In this document: piece after piece, positions 11,001 through 23,199 of the stretch | How positions within the stretch are numbered: the first letter of the stretch is position 1 | Layout of the letters: each line of letters opens with the position of its first letter | NCBI GenBank assembly: GCA_016785225.1 | Contig: JAFBJZ010000371.1 | Location: 2,892,158-2,956,157 of the forward strand | From: Psettodes erumei | Lineage: Eukaryota > Chordata > Actinopteri > Pleuronectiformes > Psettodidae | Reading direction: 5' to 3' | DNA: 64,000 bases | Program-made: the position numbers and the translations under genes | The notes under the pieces: generated by a model | What the model was told of the DNA's origin: nothing | Seen by the model: the letters and a program-made list of their open reading frames with translations, nothing else | Database searches by the model: none

Positions 11001-13757
11001 GCTGCTCTGTGCTTCCGTGCAGATGAACTCATCCACTCTGGCCAGTGGTAGTGACCAGATGATGAGTCTGGAGCTTTGCGGTCAGCGTTGCAATGAAAAA
11101 CCAGCCGTAACATGTTTGGCTTCGCCACCGGCTGTCCAAAAACCATCAGGCCTTTTCATCTGTAGTAGCGTGACCTGACAAAGAGGCCATCTCTCTCTGA
11201 GGCTCATAAAAAAAAAAAACAACTAAAAATGCATGCTGCTGTTTTGTTTGTCTCCCAGCCGCAGTGCAGCGTGGCGCATGACCAGCGATGAAAAGCGGGT
11301 GCTGGATAAAGCCAACGAGGAGGTGTGGAACGACTTCAGACAGGCGGCCGAGGCCCACAGACAGGTCCGCCAGCACGTCCGCAGCTTCCTCAAACCCGGC
11401 ATGACCATGATCGAAATCTGGTGAGGAGGCCGTAAACACTGATCACACCTGATCACTTTGACTTTGTCATCCTGAATGCTGATTTCCTCTGAGTTTTTTC
11501 CACCTCCGGTGATTTCTTCTCATTTTCTTCATCTCCCTCTCTTCCTCCCCTCAGCGAGCGGCTGGAGGACTGTTCTCGCAAGCTGATCAAGGAGAACGGA
11601 CTGAACGCCGGCCTGGCCTTCCCCACCGGCTGCTCCCTGAACCATTGTGCTGCCCACTACACTCCCAACGCCGGAGACACCACCGTCCTGCAGTACGACG
11701 ACGTCTGCAAGATCGACTTCGGCACGCACATCAACGGTACGCCGCGAAATGAAGTGCCCCTTCAGTCCCGTTTTGTGCTGATGTCGGGTAACGATACTGT
11801 CAGGGCCCGCTCCTTATCCGTATTGGATAGTCAGAGTAGCTGCCAAATAAAGCAGGCAGTAATTAATGAACAACTCTCAACATCCTCCACTATGCAATGA
11901 GCGAGGTTCCTTTTGAGAGTTCTGTTCATTTTCTCGAGGATTCATTTTAAGCCAGTGTCTTAACAAATCATTTATCATTTACATTATTGATGATCACTTT
12001 TTTTCCAATCCGGTTTCAAGACTTTTCTGGTTGTGTGTGTGGGAAATCATTTTACCCTGGATAAACATTAAAAAGGCAAATAGACCTTTCAAACAAAATG
12101 ACAAATAAATCGTTTTATTTATTGTACTTAGAATAATCAGACCCCATATTTAATTTTTTTAAACGTCAAATTAAGTTTTATGAATTTAAGTTAATTTGCC
12201 ATTTTTTAAAGTAAGTCTTGGTGAAGCTTTCCTCCACAGCAGTGAAGTCGAAATAATAAAATAAATAATAATAAAAATACTAATCTGGTCCAGTACAGTA
12301 CCTGAGACTTTAAAATCGAGGCTGCGTATGCAACTTATCTTGACGCCTTTTTTTTTTTCCTTTGACTCTAAATGAAAGTGATAAGCTCAGAGCCTTAGTT
12401 ATAAATCCAACGAGTCAGCTGTATTAATATAATTCAGATTTAGAAAAAATTCTGCTTTAAGCGAGGCCGAGTGCTGCTAACTGTCAGCTAGAAGATCCTT
12501 TAAGATGTTCTCCTTCCTTCTGTCTGCAGGGCGAATCATTGACTGTGCCTTCACCGTCACATTTAACCCAAAGTACGACAAGCTGCTGGAGGCTGTGAAA
12601 GACGCCACCAATACTGGAATCAAAGTAGGTTTCAAATATAAACACGCAACGCATCGACGCGATCTGTGCTGAGCCCGCGGCTGACGGGTTTCCTGTTTTA
12701 TTTCCCGCAGAACGCCGGCATTGACGTGCGTCTGTGTGACGTTGGCGAGGCGATTCAAGAGGTGATGGAGTCCTATGAGGTGGAGCTCGATGGCAAGACA
12801 TATCAAGGTAGGCTCTCGCCTGAAAACGCTGGACGCGCGGCTGTGATTTTTACAGATGCACTTAAATCTGATGTGCTGCTCTCCAATCACAGTTGTTTGA
12901 TACTGATGCCAATTCATACAGAACATCTAGTGAAAACAGTCCCTGTTACGCACTTGTAAACGTGTTAATTGTGTCCGTTTTATTTGCAGTGAAGCCAATC
13001 CGAAACCTGAACGGCCACTCGATCGGTCAGTACAGAATACACGCTGGAAAGACTGTGCCCATCGTTAAAGGAGGAGAAGCAACGAGGATGGAGGCGAGTT
13101 CGCCGAATAGTAACTGTCGATTTATTGCAGCCATTTACGATAGCTGTTACTGATTGCGTGTTTCTTACCCTGCAGGAGGGAGAGGTTTATGCCATCGAGA
13201 CGTTCGGCAGCACAGGTAAAGGTGTGGTTCACGACGACATGGAGTGCTCTCATTATATGAAAAACTTCGACGTTGGCCACGTCCCCATCAGGTGAACATT
13301 TATCTGACTTCATTATGCGCCCTCTCTGTACAATCAATCAATTAACGCTTCAGTCAATTATCAAAGTGTCTATACGTTTTGCTTCATAATTCTGAAGAAA
13401 TTCCATTATCACCTGATCTGCACTCGTGCTGAACTGAGCACTTTGAGTGTCTAAATGAGGTGTGGGAGTTGTTCTGAAATCACAGCTGCTTCCCTCCCCT
13501 CCAGACTGCCCAGAGCGAAGCACCTGCTGAACGTCATCAACGAGAACTTCGGCACGTTGGCGTTCTGCCGGCGCTGGCTGGACCGCCTGGGCGAGAGCAA
13601 GTACCTGATGGCCCTGAAGAACCTGTGCGACCTGGGCATCGTGGACCCCTACCCCCCGCTCTGCGACACCAAGGGCTGCTACACCGCTCAGTTCGAGCAC
13701 ACCATCCTGCTCAGGCCCACCTGCAAGGAGGTGGTGAGCCGGGGAGAAGACTACTGA
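8041..13757 (+). CDS. metap2: methionine aminopeptidase 2
   Basis: Cytosolic metalloprotease that removes the initiator methionine from nascent proteins; also the eIF2-associated p67 protein and the target of fumagillin. Exons: 8041-8194, 10194-10283, 10380-10442, 10570-10672, 11259-11420, 11555-11736, 12530-12624, 12711-12807, 12990-13093, 13176-13291 and 13505-13757, giving 472 residues against 478 in human. The N-terminal region has two lysine runs, one in exon 1 and one in exon 3 (nine in a row), separated by acidic sequence, as in the family. The pita-bread catalytic fold follows. Metal ligands are all present: D245 (KIDFGTH), D256 (IIDCAFTV), H325 (NGHSIGQ), E358 (AIETF) and E453 (FEHTILL); H225 lies in CAAHYTPNAGD. 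The ATG at 8041 has A at -3 and G at +4. An in-frame ATG at 7972 has a poor context and probably lies upstream of the transcript. Intron 9 is GC-AG. Confidence 0.98.
8935..9120 (-). repeat. fragment of a dispersed teleost element with GATA tail
   Basis: In metap2 intron 1. A (GATA) run is followed by TTTACTGATCCCGTGAGCGAAACTGTCATGTTACAG-like sequence (quoted in parts: TTTACTGATCCC, GTTACAGC). This arrangement resembles the 3' end of fish retroelements that end in a short simple repeat. Class not assigned; orientation is a guess. Confidence 0.35.
13094..13175 (+). other. metap2: GC-AG intron of metap2 (82 bp)
   Basis: The exon ends ATGGAG and the intron begins GCGAGT, a GC donor with otherwise strong consensus. 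It ends CCCTGCAG. Joining 13093 to 13176 gives TRMEEGEVYAIETF, exactly the human sequence, so no GT donor can be substituted. Confidence 0.9.
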
Positions 13758-15560
13758 CACCCCAACCCTGTCACCGCACCGCCGCCACCACCACCACCAA
13801 GACCCCCGCCCCCTCACCACCACCCAGCACTTCCAGAACCTGTTAGCAACTCCTCCTTCAGAGAGAGAGCATAATAGAGCTTCAAACACAGGAAGAGGTT
13901 GTCTCAGAGCAGTCACTCAGCAGTGAAGGATGCCAAAATGCTACTGTATTCCGCCTAAAACGCACCACTCACCGCTTGACAAGACAACGGACTTGCTTTC
14001 TGAGTTTTCTGTCATCAACCGCTAGCTAAAGAAAATCGTACACAAGCCGACACATTTTCGATGGGGGGGGGGCACTGCATTTTCCTTCAATTTCCTGCGG
14101 ACCTCATTTTACAAAGTATAAAAAGCTAACTGTTAAACAGTTCAAGATGTTGACGCTGAATTTAGTGCAACCCCAGTATTCAAACAGACGGTGAGGGCGG
14201 GAAACTCCTTTATACACCCCCCCCCTTTTTACTTTGTAAGTTTCTACGGCTCCACTCTGAGCCTCCAGTACCAAGTGCTTGAGTTAAATTAAGCACAAAC
14301 GCTACTGATGGGGTTTAAGAAATGGTCAGGCCGATGCATGGCCAGAAGTCTCTCAATATTTAAAGCTCGGGGTGCTGTAGTTAACGCACACCACCTTCAT
14401 ACAGACACCGTGCATCTGCAGCTGTATGTTTGGCTTCTGTCGCTACCAGGAGGTGGTGCGGGGGGGGGGGGCTCTGCACTCTGGCCTCCAGTCATCATTT
14501 CTCTGATATTTGTAAAATATCTTTGAAACGGCTGCTGCCACTGTATGTTCCCACTTAAAAATGCTTCATTTTGAACTCCTGGATAACGTTTTTTGTAAGA
14601 AAAAAAAAGTAGATGATTAAAATAATTTTGCTCATTGTGGGCCGTCCTCTTCTGATGTCTCCAGTCACAGGACAAGAAAATGTTGAACTAGAGCGGAAAT
14701 GAATAGATTACAGAACATTAATAGAGGATGATTTTGACCATAGAAGTCTTTTTTTAAGTTAATGTTCATTTTGGCACAATTAATGTAACTTACAAAGAGT
14801 TATCAGAATAGTTCTGGAGTGAGGTACTCGAGTAAATGTACTTAGACTCCTCGGTTTAAGCAACAAATAACGATTACCTACATTATCGATCAATCTGCTT
14901 TTGTTTTAGTCAATTATTTGTTTTTCTGAAAATATTAAAGTATCACAAGTCTAGTCTAAGTCTAGTCTTCTAACGTTCTAAAATTGCATTTAAGTATCCA
15001 GCTTATTACCATACAATTGATTGATTCGGAAATCATCTTATTCGCCTTATTTGCTTTTTGCGCGGATCGATGACGCTTTGAAGGACGACTGCTAACATTC
15101 AAGTACGAAGCCTCGGCTAGCAGCCGCTTAGCTTAGCTTAGCTTAGTTTAGACTGGATACAGCTCGACTAGCCTGGCTGTCTAAAAAAACAATTGACGTC
15201 CTTATTTGTCAATGTTGGTACATATTGAAAAGATAAGATACAAAACTAGTTAACTAGTGCGGTTAAGAGTTGATGCTGGGCAGATTTTCTACTTTTCACT
15301 TAGGCCAGGTAAGATATCCGGCTAATAGCTTGAAAGCTAAACACCTATTTATTTCTCCTATTTCAATTAATTTGAAAATGGTATCAATTTCTCTTCTAAA
15401 TCGAGAAGGAAGCGAACTGTTATGTTTAAAACTTAACAGAAGTGTCAAACTTCATTTTACTGACAAAACTTAAATGGTGAGAGCCTCTCCACCACAAATA
15501 TTTGATTTTTTCATGCTATTATTGAAATGAATAAAAGCAAGACGCTGGCATCGTTCGTAG
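13758..15560 (+). other. metap2: probable metap2 3' untranslated region
   Basis: After the stop codon there is no further coding signal. A variant signal ATTAAA occurs near 14614 and a canonical AATAAA at 15530-15535. The second lies only about 50 bases from a minus-strand AATAAA (TTTATT at 15582-15587) that would serve usp44. Extent is inferred. Confidence 0.4.
15125..15185 (+). repeat. dispersed teleost repeat fragment (AGCTTAGCTTAG type)
   Basis: Four tandem copies of the word GCTTA followed by GACTGGATACAGCTCGACTAGCCTGGCTG. It matches the order of words in the copy near 1046-1275. Confidence 0.45.
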
Positions 15561-15569
15561 AAAAATGAA

Positions 15570-16825
15570 AAAATATTCTCATTTATTGAGGTAATTTTCT
15601 CTCGGAAAAAAAATGAGGTAACAATTTGCATAGTATAACTTCCACAGTTTTACACACACTCCCACACACACACACACCCAAATGTGTCAACACGTTTGAC
15701 AATGAAGGAAAAACAACATGAACTGTGCTTTGAATATTCCTCTGATGGATAAATCCAGAGGAAACACTGAGGTGGAGAGTTTTAGTTTAGTTTGTTGTTT
15801 TTTTGTTCAATTTTCTCCAGTATGGAGATAGATCTAATTCGTATACACTGCAGAAATCCTGTTAAGTCTGGATATTTTACCAAACAGGTGGTGGAAAAAA
15901 GAGAAAAAATACAGTTATGTACACGTACAGTACACATACGTTACTTACTGGTGAACAGTGAAACCTGGCATAATCGCTGGTGGTGTTGAACAACTGGCGG
16001 TCGTATAAAACTTTTAGGAACAGCTCTAAAGGCTCTAAGAACGATTGTATAAAAATACATTCATAATCTAAATGCTGGTTTTATGTGGGACTGCGGCTGT
16101 GTGGATTCCACTTCACTGCTCTGATATGAAGTATAACAATACATGTTGGGGGTTTTCTTTTACAGCCAAAGGGCACTTTTCTAATACACTAGTATCTGTC
16201 TGGTTTGTTTGAGGCGCTGTGAACATTTACATTCTGGAGAAGAGAGGTGGCAGCATTTTGCCCAAACAAAACAAAACTCTCCCTTTGGAACCTTTTTTTG
16301 TCCTCAATCAGTCTCATAAAAGGAGGGAGAGAAAAAAAAAATGTTTAACTGTTTTGGAAATACTGAGAGATTTTTTTTTTCCAAACATTCCCCCAAGGCT
16401 TTGGCTTGAGGTCTGCCAGATTTTTTTTCACCCCTGACAGACCCAGGAGTACTTCAGAGTAAAAAATAAACTTCCTGTCCTACTTGTGTACAGATCTTGA
16501 ACTGTGAGTCTGAGTGAAACCCACAAAAAAACAATGCTGACGTCCTGTTCTGCAGTTAATTAGAGCATTTCTGGCAGGAAAGTGTTTAAATACAGCCATG
16601 TCATTAACACCTTAACAAAGGTTTCCTGTTTAGAACACAGGGAGACCGTTTCTAGTGAGCCAATGACATCTTTTCAACCCTACATCCAGTTTTGTGTTGA
16701 CTATCTAAAGTGACTGAGAAACATTTCACTTGTTTTAAACAAAACAACCTATTTACAATCAGCAAGCCACCAACGCAGGCGGGCAGACACGTGAATACAC
16801 CTGCACACACCTGTAGAGGACATGT

Positions 16826-16867
<42 letters not shown>

Positions 16868-17233
16868 TCATGCCCAGCCAGAGTCTCACATCTCGGCCGA
16901 TACTCTCTTCTTTATAATAAAAAATATGTGTACACAAAAACACAACATCACCATTTTTCTTTAAAAATACCTACATATAAACATCATATACAAGAAGTTC
17001 ACAAAGCAGAACCAGGTTTTTTTTTAAAAAAAGGAGTCCTTCCTCTCTCTTTTTTTTCCTCATTTAGAAAAAAAACAGACAAAAAAAAAAGACCCATCCT
17101 CCCAGGATATAAAATGCCCGAAGAAAGAGGGGGGAAGAGAGAAAGAGCAATAGGTGGGGCTGTGCTAATATCTTGCTGAGTGGTCAGGCTCCAGCGGAGG
17201 AGAAGGAGGGGTTCGGGGGGGGGGATTGTGGTC
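15570..17233 (-). other. usp44: probable usp44 3' untranslated region
   Basis: On the minus strand, sequence after the usp44 stop codon (17234-17236). The most convincing minus-strand AATAAA is at 15582-15587 (TTTATT on the plus strand). The stretch holds a (TG)n run at 16828-16865 and several T runs, but no coding signal. Confidence 0.4.
16828..16865. repeat. (TG)n microsatellite
   Basis: About 19 uninterrupted TG units. Confidence 0.9.
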
Positions 17234-20200
17234 CTATAGCGGCCGGTCTTTGTCCTGAGTTGCTCGCTGTGTGTAGAAGAGGATGTAGGCCTGAGCTCGG
17301 CAGACCTCCTCCACCGAACACACATTCAGCTTAGAGTCATTACAGTGAACCCAGAAGCCTGCGGGAGAAGTCGTGGAAAAAACTGTTTAATATGAAGTCA
17401 GTTGTGGCAGATGGGAATCCTCAGTAGTCGGGCTTATTTAATCGTGGTGGGCTTAAAGGGGTAGTCCACCAAGAAGATCAGTTTACTCAACTACTATTTA
17501 GCCTGGGAAAGCAGCTGTCCTCTGTGGCTCTTAATTATGGAAATAGAAAGTACCATTGTTTCTGAAGCTTGACCTAAAATAAGGACATGTGAAGTCTCAG
17601 GACAATGTTGAAACTTTAGTAGTTGAGTATGGTCTATAGTTGTCTACACCAAATTGCAGTGGATTGATTTATCATGTCGGGGTTTTTAATCAGGAGTTTA
17701 ATTCTGATGATCTGACATTTACTTTACTATATTCACAATTTACATGTTTTATTTGCAACTTGCACAACATGAGCCCATACCCTTTTTTTCCTTCTGTTAA
17801 TATGATCTGGATGTAGTTACCATATCTATAATGATCACCACCTTAAAGTTTCAGAAGTGAGTTTCTGGATTATACAGATACATGGTTCAGTGTGGCTAAC
17901 TCTTGCCTTGTTCTGTACTCACCTCCTTCTGCGTTGTAGCAGTATGCAGTGTAGTGGCCAGAGCCGAAGCCCTTCCCATGATGCATCACCACAGCGGAGA
18001 GTTCGTAGAGGAAGTGCTTGGGGCGCGGCGAGCCCGGCGATGTGGGAGTGCTGGGACTGGAGCAGGGCACGACTTTGGGCGAGGGCTCTCGGCAGCAGTA
18101 CGGCTCCATGTCGAGGAGCTGGTCGAAGCTGACGTGGACACCGATCTTCTCCCGGTGGTTCCGCCCAGACCACCTGCGGACCCGTTACCGGACAGAAAGA
18201 CAGTCTGACACTGAGCTGTAAGTCTGCACCATGACAGTTCAAATTTAGTAACTTCTACACGCTGCACACTTCACAGTAACAGTCCCATCTTGTTTAACCT
18301 GGTTGTTTATCCAATTCAGAAACCTAATGATTTCTGGGAATGGTCTTTGTGGTTTACGGTAACTCTGTTGCTCTTCAGCTTGAATTATTTGGCAATTTAA
18401 AGCATGACCAAACAAATAAGATCTCTTTTCTGTTCTCTGTTTGTGATAAATAGTGCTGTAACAAGTACTCTTTGCTTTTTATGTAATAGTTTACATAGTT
18501 TGCAATTAATTTTCTCCCTTGTGTCCCTGTTTACACTGCCCTTTTCAAATTGGAAAATGAATTTCCGGACATTTCTCGGATGATAAAAGCTTTCTGGCTT
18601 TAATTTGGATTTTGACTGACAGGCGGATGCAAAGGAGTGGTTTAGGGGAAGATGTATCTCAAACATTTATGTCCAAATATTTATTCAGCTACTCACATGA
18701 CAGTCAGCGGGAGTCAGGTTTCTCTTATTCAACATCAGCTTTCATATGAAAACTGCCCCCGACTTTGTAATTATCAGTGTGCTTGTTGAGACTGGGTGGT
18801 TGTATTTGCAGGGTTGGAAATAAGGTGTATTAAACAGAGTAAGCTGGGCTGACCTGAAGCGTTTGAGGTGAAGGCGCAGGACCTGAGGCAGTTTGTGGAC
18901 CATCAGCTGTTTCTTTGCTTCGGTCAGCATGACTGGTTTAGAGGAGGACCGCCGTCGAGCTGCTGCACAAGAGGGAACGACACAATACGTCCTTTATTAC
19001 GCCGACTGTGGTTGTAGCTTTGCTGCGTTTATGTGACCTGTGGCTATGTAATCTGTCTCAGTCGGTAAACACTGATATTAATGTTGCACAACATCTGAGA
19101 GGGTGAAACTGCAGATCTGAGAAGCTGTAATCAGGGTTGGGATAAAGAAATATAGAAATGTTCCACAGAACGGCCACAATGAGAGTATTTCAAGAAGTAA
19201 AATTTCAGGTTTCCCTTCCAGAATGGCTTAATAATTGTTCAGGCAGTAGGAAGACAGACCATGCCACAATCTGGATTTGACATTCATACTAATCCCAGAT
19301 ATGTATTCGTAGTTGTGATGTATGAAGGATAAAAGGTGCGTGTGCACGTTTGCATTATTTCACTCACAGTTACACTGGTCGCAGGCGTAGATGTTTCCCT
19401 CCAGCGCTTCCGTCTCCGTGAACTTGGCCAGCATTTCCGTCAAATGGCACGAAGCCTGCGCCGCCGACTCCCTGCTGTTACTGTGGTAGCGCTCGGGGAA
19501 CTCCAGAGACAGATCCCAGAACGGCTCCACGGTGTTGGAGCGATGGTCGCACGCCAGGCACGTCACCTGCAGGCGAGAGCGGGGAAAGTAAAAGGAGTGA
19601 GCGGGTCACAGCAGATGCTATAATGGAATATTATACGTATATGCTCATATTTATCTCAATATTTGTCTGGTAATTGTCCTGGCCATCCTGCAGGTTTTTC
19701 CCTGTCTCTTTGCAGCTTTATTTTACATATACAATCCACATTGAACTGACTCAATTTAGGTTTAGAGATCACTGCCATCGACAGCGGGGGATCTCGCAGT
19801 CTGAGTCAGTGCTTTGGCTAACAGACACCGCAAAACGCTCGCGGACACACAGTCCCTCTATTCAGCACGAGCAGGTGCCGCAGCGCGTGCTCGGCCTCGA
19901 CGAGCAGACACGGACCTCTTGTCCTCGCGCTAACTCCCCACGCTCCCCACAGCCTCCTCTACCAGCGGCTCGAGATGATGCTGAACTTTGGCCGAACCTG
20001 CGACCGGACAGATTCTAATCTTCCGGCTCCGCTCGTGTTCATGCGCTCAAGTGCGATGCCGAGAGCGCTTCTGTCGAAGCGGCCGCACTCAACGGGTGAA
20101 ACGAGAACGCTTACCCATCCGCAGCTCAACGGGCGCAGGTGTAGGTGGTTGAGACGTTATTTATATGACAACATTTGGCTGGGACAAATAGCCAGCCAAT

Positions 20201-22077
20201 AAAACCGTAACCGACGTGGAGAAATCGGTCCGAGTCAAACCTTAAAAATAAACTCACATTTTAGGATTCATGTTCAGCGTCAGGAGCTTAAGCTCCACTT
20301 AAGGATTTAAATAACAGATAAATCCATCAAGGCCAGGTTAATCTGATTTAAGAATTAGAGATAACAGTCAGCCAGGGCTCACGCTTGCGATTGAATCCTC
20401 AAGGTGACCAGCGTTTGCGAGTGGGTGAACGTGTGCACGCATCATGAGTGGACCGGATAAAGCTTATGATGGCTGCTGTGTTACTCAGCGGTGTGTGTGT
20501 GTGTGTGTGTGTGTGCATGCGCATACCTGGCTGAGAAGCTGGCCATGAAAGATGGTGTTGACCACGCTGAGCACCTGCTTGATGAGTCGCTTCTGCGGGA
20601 CCCCCGCGGTGGTCGTGTGCTTGCCCGTGCTCTCCAGCTCGTGCTGCACCTTGTCCAGCAGCTCGCACAGGAACTCCTGGGCGTCCTGCTGAGCGTAACC
20701 CCTGAACGCCGGGATCAGCTGCCACACCGAGTGGAGCATGGCAAAAGGGGACACCAGCGCCCATTTGCCCGACCACATGACCTGGAACAAGGTGTGCAGC
20801 TCGTGGCAGAGGGAAATGTGCTTGGAGCTGGGCTCTTTGGGTTGGATCAGCTCCATGCTGCGGGCCCGCGACGCCCCGCCGCTCAACCCTTCGCCAGACA
20901 CTGAGCTGGACTGGAGTCCCTTCCTCTGGGACAGGGGGGGCTGGAACGAGGCCTTCCCTGCCAGTTGGCCGTGGACGGCGGATGCCAGTAGCTCCAGTGC
21001 CTGGGTCAGGTCCAGGCGCAGAAAGCACTCCCTGAATACGTGCAGGTGACTCAGCACCTGCAGGATGGAGTTCATATAACAGGTGTTGCCTAAATTCCTC
21101 AGGCCTGTCACCCCGGGGGTGACCGTGGGACGCCGTTTAAAGGGCGAGCCACTCTGTTTGGTGCTCTGCTTGCGGCGGGCAGGTGTTTGGGCAGCACGAG
21201 AGGTCGCTAAAGGCGTTCTGGACTTGGATTTGGGGGTAGAAGAACGGCTCCGGGGCTTGGGAGACGGCTGGACCTTTTTTGTCCGTTTAGGTTTTTTGGG
21301 GTTAGCGGTGGCGGGGCTTTGAGTCCGTGCCCTGCGGGTGAGAATCAGGGGCACCGGGGGTTTCGCCTTGTTGCGTGCTCTCCGGGTAGGCGTCGTGGCT
21401 GCCGCATCTGCGACTCTCTGGCTCTTCCGGCGCAAACGGCGGCTCTTCCTCAGAGGAGCGTTCTCCAGCTCCTCCTGTAGCTGCCTCTTCAGAGCTCTCC
21501 TCCTCTCCCTCGCTTCTCTTTTCTGCTCTTCCTCCTCCTCCCGCTTCCTCTCCTCCTCCTCCCTCCTCTGGCCACACTCAGTCAGTCCAAACCAGAAGCG
21601 AAAGACGCGTCCCATAAGCGCCCTGCGGCGGTGCCAGAGGGCGGTAAACATCCTGTCCTCGTCCCTCAGCTGCAGCTCTCGGGCACCCGACGGCATGAGG
21701 GCGTCAGGGGCGGCGCTCGCAGAGCGGAGGGTGCGCCCACTGCGGGTGGTGACTTCGTATCGCTGGCTCTGGATGGCGCTGAGCGTGCTCCGAAGCAGCT
21801 TGAGGTCCCCCGTGGCGTTATCGTTTAGGACGTAGTCGTCGCACAAGTAACAAAAAACATAAAGTTCGTTAACCTCCATAGCCAACGGGTGGCGCTGCTG
21901 CTGGAAGTGCTGCAGAGCGTGCTCCTCGATGTAGCGCCCGCACGCCACGTGCGCGCAGCCCAGGCAGGCCCACATGGACTCGGTGGTGTTGCAGTCGACG
22001 CAGTGCCACTTCTGGGGGTTGAGGATGGAGTGGTCGGGGGCCAGGCGCAGCCGCCCCACATGCTTACACCTGTCCAT
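17234..22077 (-). CDS. usp44: ubiquitin carboxyl-terminal hydrolase 44
   Basis: Nuclear deubiquitinase that restrains anaphase by deubiquitinating CDC20 and also acts on histone H2B. Exons on the minus strand, in transcript order: 22077-20527, 19566-19368, 18962-18854, 18173-17923, 17358-17234, stop TAG; 744 residues against 712 in human. The N-terminal zinc-finger UBP domain (about residues 4-95) shows CKHVGRL, WHCVDC, CAHVACGRYIEEHA and YVFCYLCDDYVLND. A long charged linker (about 165-320), rich in Arg, Lys and Glu, is longer than in human. The USP domain starts at VTPGVTGLRNLGNTCYMNS with catalytic C333; the histidine box GSGHYTAYCYN has H693, and HCND follows in the last exon. The ATG at 22077 is the first in frame after an upstream stop (plus-strand 22144-22146) and matches the human start MD.CKHVG. 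Exon 3 has a tandem acceptor. Runs tail to tail with metap2. Confidence 0.97.
20491..20515. repeat. usp44: (TG)n microsatellite next to usp44 exon 1 donor
   Basis: A TG run that begins only 12 bases inside the intron after the donor at 20526. In the transcript it reads as a CA run. Confidence 0.85.
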
Positions 22078-22190
22078 TCCACACGCGGGCCCGCCGAGCT
22101 GGCTGGCCGCGTCACCGTCCGTGTGCAAGTCCGTGCGCGCGTGTCAACGTATTTACACCGGCTTCATATCACCAGGGGGACCGCGGTCAG
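22078..22190 (-). other. usp44: probable 5' untranslated part of the first coding exon of usp44
   Basis: On the minus strand a CTCTCAG acceptor-like site ends near 22190, and an in-frame stop lies at 22144-22146. Coding therefore begins at 22077 and a non-coding first exon must lie further upstream. Confidence 0.4.
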
Positions 22191-23199
22191 CTGAGAGATG
22201 GGACCCTCCCGGGGCATGGTGGTGTCTGGATGGGGCGGGGGGTGGAGAGTCTGGTTAGTCAAGATGAATAGATGGAATAAGGAAGCAGGTAAAGGAGGGC
22301 AACTGAGAAACCTGTTTTTCCAAAAATGCTTGTGCTAGATTTAAAGACAATTAAACATTTAAAAAGCAATTTCCTCATTCCTCATGACATCCTGTTCTTT
22401 TCCTTGTAAAACATCAAACAGTTACTACATGTGACCTCCAACAACTCTGTTTTATGAGGAGATATCTAAACACACTTGACTGTGGCGCCCTGCCAGGAGG
22501 CCAGCCGCTTGAATATTTCCCAACAGTGACACATGCCAACAGTAGAATAAGCTGTTGATAAACACCACCGCGCTGAATGTTGCCAGACACGTCCACTCAA
22601 AAACAGAAAAGGTGTTCCAGGTTCACGTGGACTGTTACACCTGGATGCGAAAACATCGACATGACAAATCTCAGAAAACAACCCCTGGCGGGAGCAGCGA
22701 CAGGAGTCGGGCTGATTTTACAGGGATATGACCACATTTTCCTCTAACAGAGGCTCGCTAATGTGACGGACAGCTAATAAGCAGTACGGACGCTCTGGGA
22801 CGCGCCTCTCGATGAGATCCCAGTACCGCGCACTCTTGTGTGCTTTGCTTCGGCGACAGGAAAACAACTAAACTCAACCCAAACCCTCGCCGGCCTGTCC
22901 CCGTGCAGTCTCGTGCTGCTTCTTTTCACATCCCTGGGGGTTGGTGTACCTCGGCTGACAAAGTGGGGATCCTTGAGTGGGCTGAGACCCCCCCACCCAC
23001 CCACACACACTGAGCTCAAAGAAGTAAGATTATCCAACAAAAGGGTGACTGAGCTTTTGTCCGGGTACAGGACTACCTCCTCTGGGGTGATGAAAGCAGG
23101 GGGACCGAGGAGAGAAAAATGAGTGACGAGAAATGACTTGAGCCGCAAAGAGGGGAAGTGATGGAGACGCTAGAAGAAATGAAAGAGGACGAGGACAGG

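Noticed and set aside
13758..14700. Search for a microRNA hairpin comparable to human MIR331 near vezt and metap2
   Set aside because: I could not see a convincing 60-90 base hairpin with a known seed in the vezt or metap2 flanks.
22126..22128. Upstream extension of the usp44 frame
   Set aside because: The codon there is TTG, not ATG. The first ATG in frame after the upstream stop is 22077 and fits the human N-terminus.
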